This document shows positions 13,456 to 24,454 of a stretch of DNA of 64,000 nucleotides, piece by piece. Made by a program: the position numbers and the translations under genes. This DNA is from Antedon bifida (taxonomy: Eukaryota; Echinodermata; Crinoidea; Comatulida; Antedonidae). A model generated the notes under the pieces. That model made no database searches and was not told the origin of the DNA. It worked only from the letters and a program-made list of their open reading frames with translations. The stretch is taken from the NCBI GenBank assembly GCA_963402885.1, contig OY727101.1:19568417-19632416 (forward strand), read 5' to 3'. Positions within the stretch are counted from its first letter, which is position 1, and every line of letters begins with the position of its first letter.

Positions 13456-13662
13456 TAAGCGTGGTTCCCACTAGAAAGCAACACAACGACGTATCGACGC
13501 AAAGTGATGTATTGCATAATCACAAGTGGGAACCGACGACGCAACATTGCTGCAAACATCGTAGGTTTGATTTCACGCAGGCGGGGGCAAACACAATTAT
13601 TGGAAGGGCATTTTCTTCCGTTGCGTAGGTTGCGTTGCGTCGCAAGTGGGAACCACGCTTTA
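13456..13662 (+). mobile_element. GGTTCCCACTAG-family element, long form
   Basis: Ends GCGTGGTTCCCACTAG and its inverse AGTGGGAACCACGC. An internal CACAAGTGGGAACC near 13524-13540 repeats the terminal sequence, so the long form looks like two nested inverted-repeat units. The right half has a conserved segment with GCAGGCGGGGGCAAACAC. Confidence 0.88.
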
Positions 13663-13759
13663 TGGACACTGTATGCACCATCGGGAAAACGCAGAGAATG
13701 TATACACCCGAAAATATGGATATAAACGTATAAACGATATATATAAGGTTTTCTCACAT

Positions 13760-13889
13760 GCTTGGTTCTCACTTGAGACGCTACGCAAGGACGTAAGCAA
13801 TTTTACCAATCGTGCACAAGCGATGGATCATCCGAACTGTCGCGTTGCGTTTACGTCTTGCGTTACGTCCTAGTGTGAAGCAAGCTTTA
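13760..13889. mobile_element. GGTTCCCACTAG-family element, short form
   Basis: Degenerate short copy: GCTTGGTTCTCACTTGAGAC at the left, inverse ending AAGCAAGC at the right. The middle has the family's ACCAATCGTGCACAAGCGAT stretch. Confidence 0.8.
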
Positions 13890-14454
13890 GCCCAAATACA
13901 TTTACATTTTATTATTGTTGCGCTGTGTTCAGACACCTCTGTAAAACAATGACGGATGTTAGAGTTCTTGTAGGCAAGATTAGTGCTAAACAAAGCAACC
14001 CTCACTCTCTCCGCATTCGCCGACGACTTGGAAATTAAATTTACTGGAAATTAAATCAAGACGAGAATAATTGAATTTATAAACGGCAAGTCAATAATGA
14101 GGACCGGTTTGTATTTACTATCATTGGGTTAATTGCTGTATATATCGATTATTTGGCGCCTTGTTAGCCGCCGCAGTTTGATTAAGACTTGGTGCAATTT
14201 GCGTTCACAAACCTTTTAAATCAATCGGGATAATGTCTGTTGCAAACTAATCACTTTGAAATGGATCCATTTTTTATGAGTTGGCGATTATTGATTGATT
14301 ATATATTCTGTATCTATAATTGGTACAGTATCAAGGCAAATTCTGTGATACAGCGTCACATTATGCATCACATATAACACCAAAAGCCTCACGTAAACTT
14401 GGCACGATACACCGCCACATTTGTGATATATTATTTTGTGTGACCGTATTACTA

Positions 14455-14661
14455 ATGCTTGGTTCCCACTAGCGACGCAACGTAACGCAATCTACACAAC
14501 GTAAGAAACTGTCCTTCCAAACATTGTGTTTGCCCCCGCCTGCGTGAAATCAAACCTACGATGTTTGCAGCACTGTTGCGTCGTCGGTTCCCACTTGTGA
14601 TTACGCAATACAGCACATCGCGTCGATAAGTCGTTGCGTTCTAGTGGGAACCACGCTTTAC
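14455..14661 (-). mobile_element. GGTTCCCACTAG-family element, long form, inverted
   Basis: Reverse-complement version of the long form at 13456, including the TTTGCCCCCGCCTGCGTG segment. Both ends are intact (GCTTGGTTCCCACTAG and CTAGTGGGAACCACGC). A degraded half copy follows at about 14738-14850, and a fragment of the GGCAAATTCTG family lies just to the left at about 14327. Confidence 0.85.
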
Positions 14662-15626
14662 GATACTATATATGTATTATATACCGTGTATACGCAGCGC
14701 AGGAACAGAGAGAAGAGACAACGTTGTCGCACACGTTTGGTTCCCAATGGCACGCAACGCATGGACAAACACGCACAACGCAACTCAATTTTTTACCAAT
14801 CGCAATCAACGGGTAATTTTCGTTGCGCGCGTTAGTGGTCTAATCGCTACATACGAGGGGTAATACTTTGTAACCAAAGCGAGTTTCAGAAATCCTGAAT
14901 CCGATTATGTGCGATACCACCATGAAACAATATAGACGCACGCGTACAATAAACGTATAATTAGAATGAGCCACAAGGTTGACGCGCGCAAAAAACGTAC
15001 AACTCAAAGCAACGAAATTAAAGCATTTGTCAACATTTAACATAATAATGACGTCAATTTATATTTATCGAAGATTAAACGCGCAATTTGAAGTGTTTCT
15101 TCCTTGTGTGTAGTGTGGTGGTAGTGTATGTTTATCTAATTATTACGGATCTTTAATCGATTCGTTAGGCCTACTTAAATGTAACTTAATTACATGTTAA
15201 ACAACAAAACAATGTACCGCAGAACACTGTAATCCATACACGTCGTGTAGGTATTCCACATTTCCGTGAAATAGAATAGTAATTGACGTCATTATGACGC
15301 AACAATCTTTATTTTAATTCTCTTAATGCCATTAATGCAAAGTTTGTTTTGCGAAGAAACCGATTTGAGGCGGATTTAATTTCCGTATACCGTGATAATA
15401 ATATCAAACATACTGTAATGTACGTGGTGTACTATAACATGAATGTACTATTCGGGATCAGGCTAGGAACATTTCATGGTTTTTCGTAGAAATGTATCAA
15501 CGAATACACGTCACCAAAACGAGGCGTGTTGTTTTCGTTCACTACCCATATCGTTCCCGCGTTCCTGATTGTGCGCATTTTTTAATAGCTAATTTAGCAA
15601 ACGGTCTAAAATTAGGCTAGGATCTG
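14662..15626. other. Non-coding, repeat remnants
   Basis: No gene seen. Holds the degraded half element at about 14738-14850, a CG-rich ACGCGCGC patch near 14934-15003 and one TAGGCCTA at 15166. Confidence 0.4.
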
Positions 15627-15841
15627 TAGCGTGGCTCCCATTAGAACGCAACGTAACGTAGCGACATATTGACCCAAAGTGCTGTATTGCGTAATCACAA
15701 GTGGGAACCGACGATGCAACATTGCTACAAACATCGCAGGTTTGATTTCACGCAGGCGGGGGCAAACACAATTATTGGAAGGGAATTTGCTTACGTTGCG
15801 TAGGTTGCGTTACGTTGCGTCGCTAGTGGGAACCAAGCTAA
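15627..15841 (+). mobile_element. GGTTCCCACTAG-family element, long form
   Basis: Left end TAGCGTGGCTCCCATTAG, right end CTAGTGGGAACCAAGCTA. It carries the same internal boundary and GCAGGCGGGGGCAAACAC segment as the copy at 13456. It abuts the next element with no spacer. Confidence 0.85.
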
Positions 15842-16023
15842 AGCGTGGTTCCCACTTGCGACGCAACACAGGGACGTAACGCAACGCAAGTGAATTGACC
15901 AATCACAAGCGATGGCTTATTCGCTTGTGATTGCTAACTGTCTATAACTTCGCTTGTCATTGGTTAAAACGCTTGCGTTGCGTTTACGTCCTTGCGTTAC
16001 GTTCTAGTGGGAACCAAGCTTAA
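15842..16023. mobile_element. GGTTCCCACTAG-family element, short form
   Basis: Starts AAGCGTGGTTCCCACTTG and ends CTAGTGGGAACCAAGCTT. The interior has two inverted copies of the CAATCACAAGCGATGG segment. Lies directly beside the long form at 15627. Confidence 0.88.
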
Positions 16024-16351
16024 CAACAACACAAGGATTTTCTTACGTAATATTACGTAATAAACACGTTGAGGGCACACTAACAAGAGAGCCAGTAAAC
16101 CTCCCTATAGATAGTTGCTTTAATCATGATATCATCTTCCAAAATTCCGAAGATTTCACTGACTGAGAAAAATCAGTTTCTCTTTCGTTCGATACTTCTT
16201 GTTTCTGTTGTCCAGAAAATCCGAGTTTTCAAAAACCAAGATTTGGAAAGTTGACTAGATTTGGTCTGGCACGATACATGCAAACTTCCCAGCAGGCAAA
16301 CACCCAGTCCCCACACCACTGTTGTATATAGGGCAATTATTTGCACAAATA

Positions 16352-17876
16352 ATTTGGGAGGAGGAGGGGAGTATACTCTTTGGGGAAGGGAATATACTCT
16401 TTGGGGAAGGGCATACTCTTTGGGGGAGGGGAGTATACTCTTTGGGGAGGGGAGTATACTCTTTGGGGAGGGGAGTATACTCTTTGGGGAGGGGAATATA
16501 CTCTTTGTGGAGGGGAGTATACTCTTTGTGGAGGGGTATACTCTTTGGAGGAGGGAATATACTCTTTGGGGAGGGGAGTATACTCTTTGGGGAGGGGAGT
16601 ATACTCTTTGGGGAGGGGAGTATACTCTTTGGGGAGGGGAGTATACTCTTTGGGGGAGGGGAGTATACTCTTTGGGGAGGGGAGTATACTCTTTGGGGGA
16701 GGGGAGTATACTCTTTGGGGAGGGGAGTATACTCTTTGGGGAGGGGAGTATACTCTTTGGGGGAGGGGAGTATACTCTTTGGGGAGGGGAGTATACTCTT
16801 TGGGGAGGGGAGTATACTCTTTGGGGAGGGGAGTATACTCTTTGGGGAGGGGAGTATACTCTTTGGGGAGGGGAGTATACTCTTTGGGGAGGGGAGTATA
16901 CTCTTTGGGGAGGGGAGTATACTCTTTGGGGAGGGGAGTATACTCTTTGGGGAGGGGAGTATACTCTTTGGGGAGGGGAGTATACTCTTTGTGGAGGGGT
17001 ATACTCTTTAGGGGAGGGGAGTATACTCTTTGGGGAGGGGAGTATATTATTATATATACTCTTTGGGGAGGGGAGTATACTCTTTGGGGAGGGGAGTATA
17101 CTCTTTGGGGAGGGGAGTATACTCTTTGGGGAGGGGAGTATACTCTTTGGGGAGGGGAGTATACTCTTTGGGGAGGGGAGTATACTCTTTGGGGAGGGGA
17201 GTATACTCTTTGGGGAGGGGAGTATACTCTTTGGGGAGGGGAGTATACTCTTTGGGGAGGGGAGTATACTCTTTGGGGAGGGGAGTATACTCTTTGGGGA
17301 GGGGAGTATACTCTTTGGGGAGGGGAGTATACTCTTTGTGGAGGGGAGTATACTCTTTGGGGAGGGGAGTATACTCTTTGGGGAGGGGAGTATACTCTTT
17401 GGGGAGGGGAGTATACTCTTTGGGGAGGGGAGTATACTCTTTAGGGGAGGGGAGTATACTCTTTGTGGAGGGGTATACTCTTTAGGGGAGGGGAGTATAC
17501 TCTTTGACAGGTCTTTGAGGAGGGGAGTATATTATTATATATACTCTTTGGGGAGGGGAGTATACTCTTTGGGGAGGGGAGTATACTCTTTGGGGAGGGG
17601 AGTATACTCTTTGGGGAGGGGAGTATACTCTTTGGGGAGGGGAGTATACTCTTTGGGGAGGGGAGTATACTCTTTGGGGAGGGGAGTATACTCTTTGGGG
17701 AGGGGAGTATACTCTTTGGGGAGGGGAGTATACTCTTTGGGGAGGGGAGTATACTCTTTGGGGAGGGGAGTATACTCTTTAGGGGAGGGGAGTATACTCT
17801 TTGACAGGTCTTTGAGGAGGGGAGTATATTATTATATATACTCTTTGGGGAAGGGAGTATACTCTTTGGGGAAAAT
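16352..17876 (+). repeat. 21-bp G-rich minisatellite, ~70 copies
   Basis: The unit is GTATACTCTTTGGGGAGGGGA, repeated about 70 times with very little divergence. Some units gain or lose a G or carry TGTGGAGG. Three copies of a variant containing TATATTATTATATATACTC lie at about 17040, 17525 and 17825, the last two preceded by GACAGGTCTTTGAGG. All plus-strand frames stay open because 21 is a multiple of 3 and the unit has no stop. I do not regard these frames as genes. Confidence 0.97.
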
Positions 17877-18111
17877 CGTAATAAATAAGTAGAAAGAAAT
17901 GAGACATTTGTATTATGCAACATTCATATTATTTATTTGATGAATAAACCATGAACCATTACGTGACTATATATACCTGTATCAGCACTAAACAAAGAAA
18001 ATAACACCACTACAACCGGACCCTAATGTGGGATAGTGCATGATTACACTATGATCTGAGACTATCACCCGATTCTCTGCACTGTATCTCCACATATGGC
18101 ATCATAATTTG

Positions 18112-18308
18112 TCCAGTATCATGGCAAATTCTGTAATATGGGGTAACATATGTGTCACATGTTGTGCATGGTGGTTTATGTTAAGGTTGAATTGAATCGA
18201 TGTTTATTTGAATAAATTGAAAAAATGTTTGGTTGAGTTTATGACCCATGATACAGGTATCACATGTGATACATAAGTGACACTGTATTACAGAATTTGC
18301 CTGTGACC
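18112..18308. mobile_element. GGCAAATTCTGTAATA-family inverted-repeat element
   Basis: The left arm has ATGGCAAATTCTGTAATATG and the right arm the inverse GTATTACAGAATTTGCC. Arms are ~45 bp around a ~90-bp AT-rich centre. Fragments with the same arm occur near 14327 and 32320. Confidence 0.75.
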
Positions 18309-20369
18309 CTGTACACATTATTGATACAGTACAAAATATCGGCTAACACTATTCTATAAGTAACTATGCCAACTAAATAATGATAAATAATCTTATTAAA
18401 ATACGTACAACAAACACACTAACAGGAGACAATGTTCATATTAAAAAATTAAATATATGAAAATATATGACCATACTGAAATTACATTATTATGGTAGCT
18501 ATGCTTTTCAACTTACTATAATAGGCATTAAAGTAATAACATATTTATTATTATACCGTGAGCGATAAATTACTTCCCTTCAAGATCAAAACTGCGTACT
18601 TGATAAATTCAGCCGATTGATGCGAGATTATAACACGTGATTATCACAAATTACTAGTTATTACCTCTGATATTTTAAGGTATTTTGTTGCCATATTTAG
18701 TTATACAAGCCAATATTTTATTTTGTTTTATATTTTCGTAAGATTTCTTTCAGAATTGTTTAATATTATTCGATTAAGTACATTTGTACATGCATAATTG
18801 TATTTATCCTATTTTAGGCGAGTATAGTATGGCAAAAAGAAAAATTATTAATTTTCATAATATCCATTCGTAAAACTTTTGAACTCGGGATGAAAAACAT
18901 GCATACACATTATAACATTAATGTGGCCCTTGGGTGAAAAAATTGGGCTAAAATTTTCAGCAAAACCTGGCAATTTCATACTACTTACAAGATTTCATAT
19001 GGCACAAAAACACCCAATAATAATACTACACAGAACATAGAGCAAACAAACAGATATTTATTAAAAAAGAAAAGTTTTTAGCGGTCTAACTGCAGAGAAG
19101 CAATAGGGTAATAATATAGGCCTATCTAATTATATTAAATTACTAAAATGGTATCTAGTTAGCTATCCTAAACCAATTGTAATTCATTTAGTTGAATATG
19201 TCTTCATTTTCAGATAATAGGTGGCGTATGTTTTCCCGATAAAGCCAACTGTTCTTAATACATTTGAAATAAAGTTGTGCAGCGTGCATTAGAACTGCAT
19301 AAATGTTATAGACGTACAGCACATGCTCACAAGCAAACACATGTTGTGATACTATATGCAAATATGCCAAATTTGCATAATCACTATGTATCTCCGATTG
19401 CATTACACAGTATAGGAATTGAGGATGTAAATGTACATTTACTTCAAATATGCAAATTAGATTGTCGTATATAATTAGCATAATGAGTCCAGATAACATC
19501 TACTGTTAAGTAGTGTTTGTTACAGTGCGGTATTTTAAGAAAAAAGTTTATGATCCAAAGTATAGGTAGCAGAGAAAACAGAGGAACGTTATCTACCATA
19601 CACTTATGTTTCAAACATTAAACAAATGTGTTATTGGCTCAATCTTTGGATATGCCGTTTAATTTCAGAGGGGGAAACATTTCATTTTATACAATTAAGA
19701 CTAAAAACAATCGTTGGTCCAATAATGTACTATCTAGCTTTTAAATCTCCACAACATTCATTCAATTGTAATTTTTCGGACAAGAATAGTATGGAAGAAA
19801 TAAAGGAATATTTTAAAGTGAATAAAGGTTGATTTTTGTTTTAAACCGAATTATACACGTAATAAAAAAGTAGTTAACTGCGCTGCTTAAATTATTATTT
19901 TAAAAAGCATGGATATACAATGTACCGTACAATGTATTACATGCAATTTGTTTGATTGGGGGGGGGGGGGGGGTGGGGGGGTTTAGATTATGTCCTTCAA
20001 TGTTCAATAACATGACAACAACAATTGTTGTTGTTTATAGACTTGCTCAACAGATAAAAACCAAGCGAACTAGGCCTAGCAAAACTTAATAAAAAAAATT
20101 CAATTTGTGTTATGATAAAGTCCACTGATAAATACAAAAATGTTTCTTTTGCGAGAAATAAAATTCATGTTATCGCAAATCTTGCTAGCTTGATTCTCAA
20201 ATGTATTAAATCTTTATTATTATTATTATTATTTGTATCGTGTAAATTATTACCGAGTTTTAAAAACAGTAAAATGAAGAAAAGAGTATACAAATGACAA
20301 TACCCATACGTCGATGATAAATGACCGACTGTTTGATTGGTCAATCCACATCATCCAATGTCCAAACCA
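18309..20369. other. Intergenic, downstream of the 14-3-3 gene
   Basis: AT-rich with no exon recognised. Holds a G run at about 19958-19980. The part nearest 20369 should contain the 14-3-3 3' UTR; TTTATT (AATAAA on the minus strand) at about 20212 is a possible poly(A) signal. Confidence 0.4.
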
Positions 20370-23300
20370 TTACTGAACCTGTTCGACTGGAGTATCATCT
20401 TCTGCAACAAAAAGCAATATTAATTTTTAATATTCATAATTGTAAATAATTTATACCTATTTGACTCCAATTTTGTAGGTCGAAAAATAAACTTGTATAA
20501 ATAATATTTTTGATTTATTCATCATTCCAACAAACATTGCTCATGGCACTGTGGACTTAGATGTTCCACTTTTTAACTACTGTACACGCTTTTCACCTAA
20601 GGGTCACGTCATGTCGGTGCTGCCAATCCAGGTGCTCTTTTGTCTGTCTACGACAGTGGCTGTGTGGTAGTACACCGGGGTAACCCCTACTCGTCTCGAA
20701 AGATGTACCATAACTACAGTTACTGCAGTAATTAGAGCATAATAATTTTTACATGGCCTGTTTTCCAGTCTATGTTGAGTTGTGTCAATAGTTGCTGATT
20801 TTAATGATTTTTAGTGTTGATTTTTATCCCATTTATCCTCTAAAATCATTGAATCTAGTTAACTCAACACAACTCGACTGGAAAACGAGCTTTTATCCCC
20901 CCCAAAAAAGTATTACCATCATGGTCTTCGGATTCAGCGGTCCAAAGGGTAAGGTTATCACGGAGCAACTGCATAATCAGCGTCGAATCCTTATATGTTC
21001 CTGTTTGCTGTTCCTGTTCGACATCAACCATGGCTTCGTCAAATGCGGTTTTCGCCAGAGTACAGGCTTTTTCAGGATCGTTTAGGATTTCGTAGTAGAA
21101 GACGGAGAAATTCAATGCGAGTCCTAGACGTATTGGGTTCGTTGGTGCCAATTGGGTTTTAGCTTTTTCCAGCGCCTGTTTGTACGCCTCGAGGCTTTCT
21201 TCTGTACAAGCTTGTCGGTCTTCGGTTGATTTGAACTCGGCTAAGTATCGATGGTAATCGCCTTTCCTGTATAAAAAAGTTAATGTATTGATTTGTTAAG
21301 TTCTGTTTACACTATCAAACTTTATGTGATGTGCTCAAATATGGTAGTGATATGCTTAAATATGGTAGTGATATGACATCATCATGTCCATATATGGACA
21401 CATCACATAAAGTTTGATAGTGTGGACAGAGCTTAACTTTATATTCATTTTAAGAGGGTTAAAAGATCAATCAAATAAATTTTATCCTATGAAAATAATA
21501 TTAGATTATTATGTACATCATGGTCATCATTATGTAAATTTTATGGCCATATTCACCAATCACACTTAAGATATTTCCATTAAATATTAAGTATTTCACT
21601 TAACTCAATGAATATTTCAGTATTTTAAATTGTATTCATTTAGATTTAGCCTAAGTGTGAATGGTGAATACGGCCACTGGATTTTAGACCAAGCTACAGC
21701 CCAAGCCAAGCCGGACCAACATAATGAAGCTAGAGTCTTCCACCTTAGTCCCACCATAGGACTAAGGTTACATTGTAATTTTCTTAAGTGGTTTCTTAAT
21801 TACACTTATCCCTGGCCAATCAAAAAAAAAATTCCGCACAGCCTGGGGTTTCCGCTTTATAATGTACATAAACACATTGTGATGCGTCACAGTTAACACA
21901 AAATTTTACATTACATCGCAATCACTAGTAATGCATTACTTCTAAAACTTTACTTATGCTAACATTTTTGACAATGTCAAATCACTAACTCCATTCTCAA
22001 CACAGGAAGTAGTTCAATTTGATTAGCAAATATGTGACCTGCAATCACACTTGTGTTTATTATTTAGGTGGATTTACAATTGAGAGGATTAACCTCAACC
22101 GCGGTTATCATCAAGCTATTTCCTTTATCTAGACATCGTTCAAATCCAACTACAGTTACTGTACAACCCCTCCTTTGGGACACCCCTATTAAGTGGGGGG
22201 GGGGGGGGAGGAGAGACACACCTTTGGACACCCACATTTGGGGGACAATATATTAAAAGGACACTTTTTCCGATGACACAAACAAGGGAAATATAAGTTG
22301 TACCAACAGCTAACCCCTATTAAGGGAATTCTATTAAAGGGACACTTTCTTGGCTCCCAGAGGTGTCCTCTTAAAGGGGTTGTACAATAATGGAGACATC
22401 ATCTCACTAATATTCTATATGAACTAGAAACATGGTATACAGAACAATAGCTATGCCAAGGCAAGGTCAAACATTGTATTATTATATGAAAATTGTTAAA
22501 CTGTATGACATATGACAACCAAACGGAAATGTTACACAATACTGTACTTGCGCTATAGTAACTTGCTTTATAATGTTGGGTTGGTTTTAAGCTTATAGCT
22601 AGCTTACTGTATATTATCCTTGTTAGTCCTTTATACAACTGTGTCATATTGCAAACAAAAGATTTCCTTAAATTAAAAATAATAATAGTAGTAAAATCTG
22701 GTAATGCCCATTTGCTTCCACAAGCCAAAGACAAACTGCGTTAACATAATACTTACATTTTCAAATAAAATACAGAGGATTCAACTTCTTCAGTATTTGG
22801 AATTAAATGATCTTGAAGCAGATCGAGAACTTCTTTACAAGTGACATTCAATTCTTCCTCAATCTAAAAATGAGATTAAAATCAATATTTGATAATCGAT
22901 ATTTGATAATCAATATTTGATAATCGATAATTGATAATCAATTCCTGATAATCAATATTGGATAATCGATATTTAATAATCGATATGTGATCATCGATAT
23001 TTGGTAATCGATACGTGGTAATTGATACTTGATAATCAATACTTGATAATCAATATTAGCTAATCATCAAGCAGACTTGCAACAATGCAATTTATGCTCA
23101 ATCTATAAACAAGATTACAATCAATATTTTATTTTATTTTACATAGGAATACAACCACAGTATTGTTTAAATATTTGCATTGCAAAGAAACACTGTAAGT
23201 CTGTAAGATTTGTGGTAATAATTCTTGAAAAGGAAGCAAGAAATGTTAAGGATGTCAATCGTTAAACTTCCTTTTTAAAGGATACCAATATATTTTGTTT

Positions 23301-24454
23301 TAATGTAGGCATTGGCTATGAATAGACACAGTGAATAAAAACAAAATCTTTTTATTGTCTCCATCATAGGGGGGTCATTTGTTTTTTTTTAAGCGTTATT
23401 TTCCATTTACGGTACTGTAAATAAACTTAAAAGAGAACAATAAATAAACAGTGAAATACCACACAATACAATAACAGTTCAAAATACACATACTTTCTAA
23501 TGAATAATAGTTTGACATTTTTCTGTACAATCTGTACAAATTGCTCAGACTGATTATATGCCAACTACAGTACTTTGAAAAAGAAGTTAATTATGTAAAA
23601 GAATGTGAATAAAAAGGTCAATATTTCTTTTCTTGGTGCCTGGCGACAGGAATCTTACCTTTTTTCGATAATTTTGCGTAAGTTCACTCTTAGACTTGGG
23701 GTCGCCTTCAGTTTTCGATCCTATGCTGCTTACTATTCGCCAGGCTGAACGTTTTCCACCAATCACATTCTTATAAGCTACAGACAAAAGGTTTCGTTCT
23801 TCTTCAGTCAGTGTTTTCTTTTTCTCAACCAGTTTTTTCATTTGATCAACCATATCTGTAAATTAAATTAAATTCCTGGACCGGTAAATGTTTATATACT
23901 AAACTGAAGAAATGATTGGTTAAAAACCTACACAATCACCCTATTCGTTGTGGTGATCATCATTAATATATTTTAGCTAGCCTAGGCCTATGCCTATATA
24001 AAATATATATAATTATATCGCCGCCCCATCTAAAAAAGGAATGGAAGTTCGCGAATGACAATGATGATGGATGGGTGTGTGAATGCAATAATATTCACAA
24101 TCACACTCCTTCAAATAATCAATTTAATTGTTTATAATATGATGTTCCATTATTAAACAAAAACGGCGCCGTCTTCCGTTACGTGAAACAGAGAAGTGTG
24201 AATAAATGTAGCTTAACCCATTGCTATCCTAGCTAGGCCTAGTATATAATACACTTATTTAGTAGGCTTGTGTGGCAGGAGGCTTAACCGCAATAAACCG
24301 GGAAGCTAGGCGCGCCGGTGTCCCGCCTAGCCTAGCTAGCTTATTTGTTATTTTCAACAGATATAAAACCAGAACTAGCCTAGATTTTACCTTCATATCT
24401 TTCCGACTGTTCAGAGAGTTTAGCGTTGTACGTATATTTTTCATTTTCATCCAT
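20370..24454 (-). CDS. YWHA-like: 14-3-3 family protein, 5 coding exons
   Basis: Exons in order: 24391-24454, 23659-23855, 22757-22863, 20917-21266, 20370-20401. All introns are GT/AG, phases agree, total 750 nt, 249 aa (family usually 240-260). The protein is a dimeric phosphoserine/threonine adaptor that binds client proteins in the cytosol. The phosphate-binding residues are present: K50, R57, R129 and Y130 (in [13 protein letters not shown]). The groove Asn residues N175 and N227 are in [14 protein letters not shown] and LRDNLTLW. The start ATG has A at -3 and G at +4, and precedes the usual [14 protein letters not shown]. The acidic tail after LTLW is short, and its last ten residues plus stop come from a 32-nt exon. 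Which isoform (zeta-like or other) cannot be settled by eye. Introns contain a MITE (21296), another element (22160), a SINE piece (20610) and an ATCGAT minisatellite (22881). Confidence 0.96.
20610..20712 (-). mobile_element. SINE fragment (central domain)
   Basis: Carries GTACACCGGGGTAACCC followed by CTACTCGTCTCGAAAGATG, also present in the SINE at 28783-29103. Lies in the last intron of the 14-3-3 gene. Confidence 0.7.
21296..21436. mobile_element. MITE, CTGTCTACACTATC family, copy 3
   Basis: TTAAGTTCTGTTTACACTAT at the left and the inverse ending GACAGAGCTTAA at the right. Arms are well matched and the core has ATGGTAGTGATATG twice. Sits in intron 3 of the 14-3-3 gene, 30 bp from exon 4. 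Confidence 0.88.
22160..22388. mobile_element. GGGGACAC-family inverted-repeat element
   Basis: Starts TGTACAACCCCTCCTTTGGG and ends with the inverse AAAGGGGTTGTACA. The interior repeats CCTATTAAG...GGACAC motifs, with a G run at 22195-22208. In intron 3 of the 14-3-3 gene. Many relatives occur in the window. Confidence 0.75.
22881..23060. repeat. ~15-bp minisatellite rich in ATCGAT
   Basis: About eleven degenerate units like TTGATAATCGATA in intron 2 of the 14-3-3 gene, starting about 18 bp intronic of the exon 3 acceptor. Confidence 0.85.

Noticed and set aside
16261..17892. A 543-codon frame of EYTLWGG/VYSLGRG/SILFGEG repeats, plus overlapping frames on both strands
   Set aside because: Entirely the 21-bp minisatellite. 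All plus frames are open because the unit lacks stops and is divisible by 3; no start context, domain or splice support.
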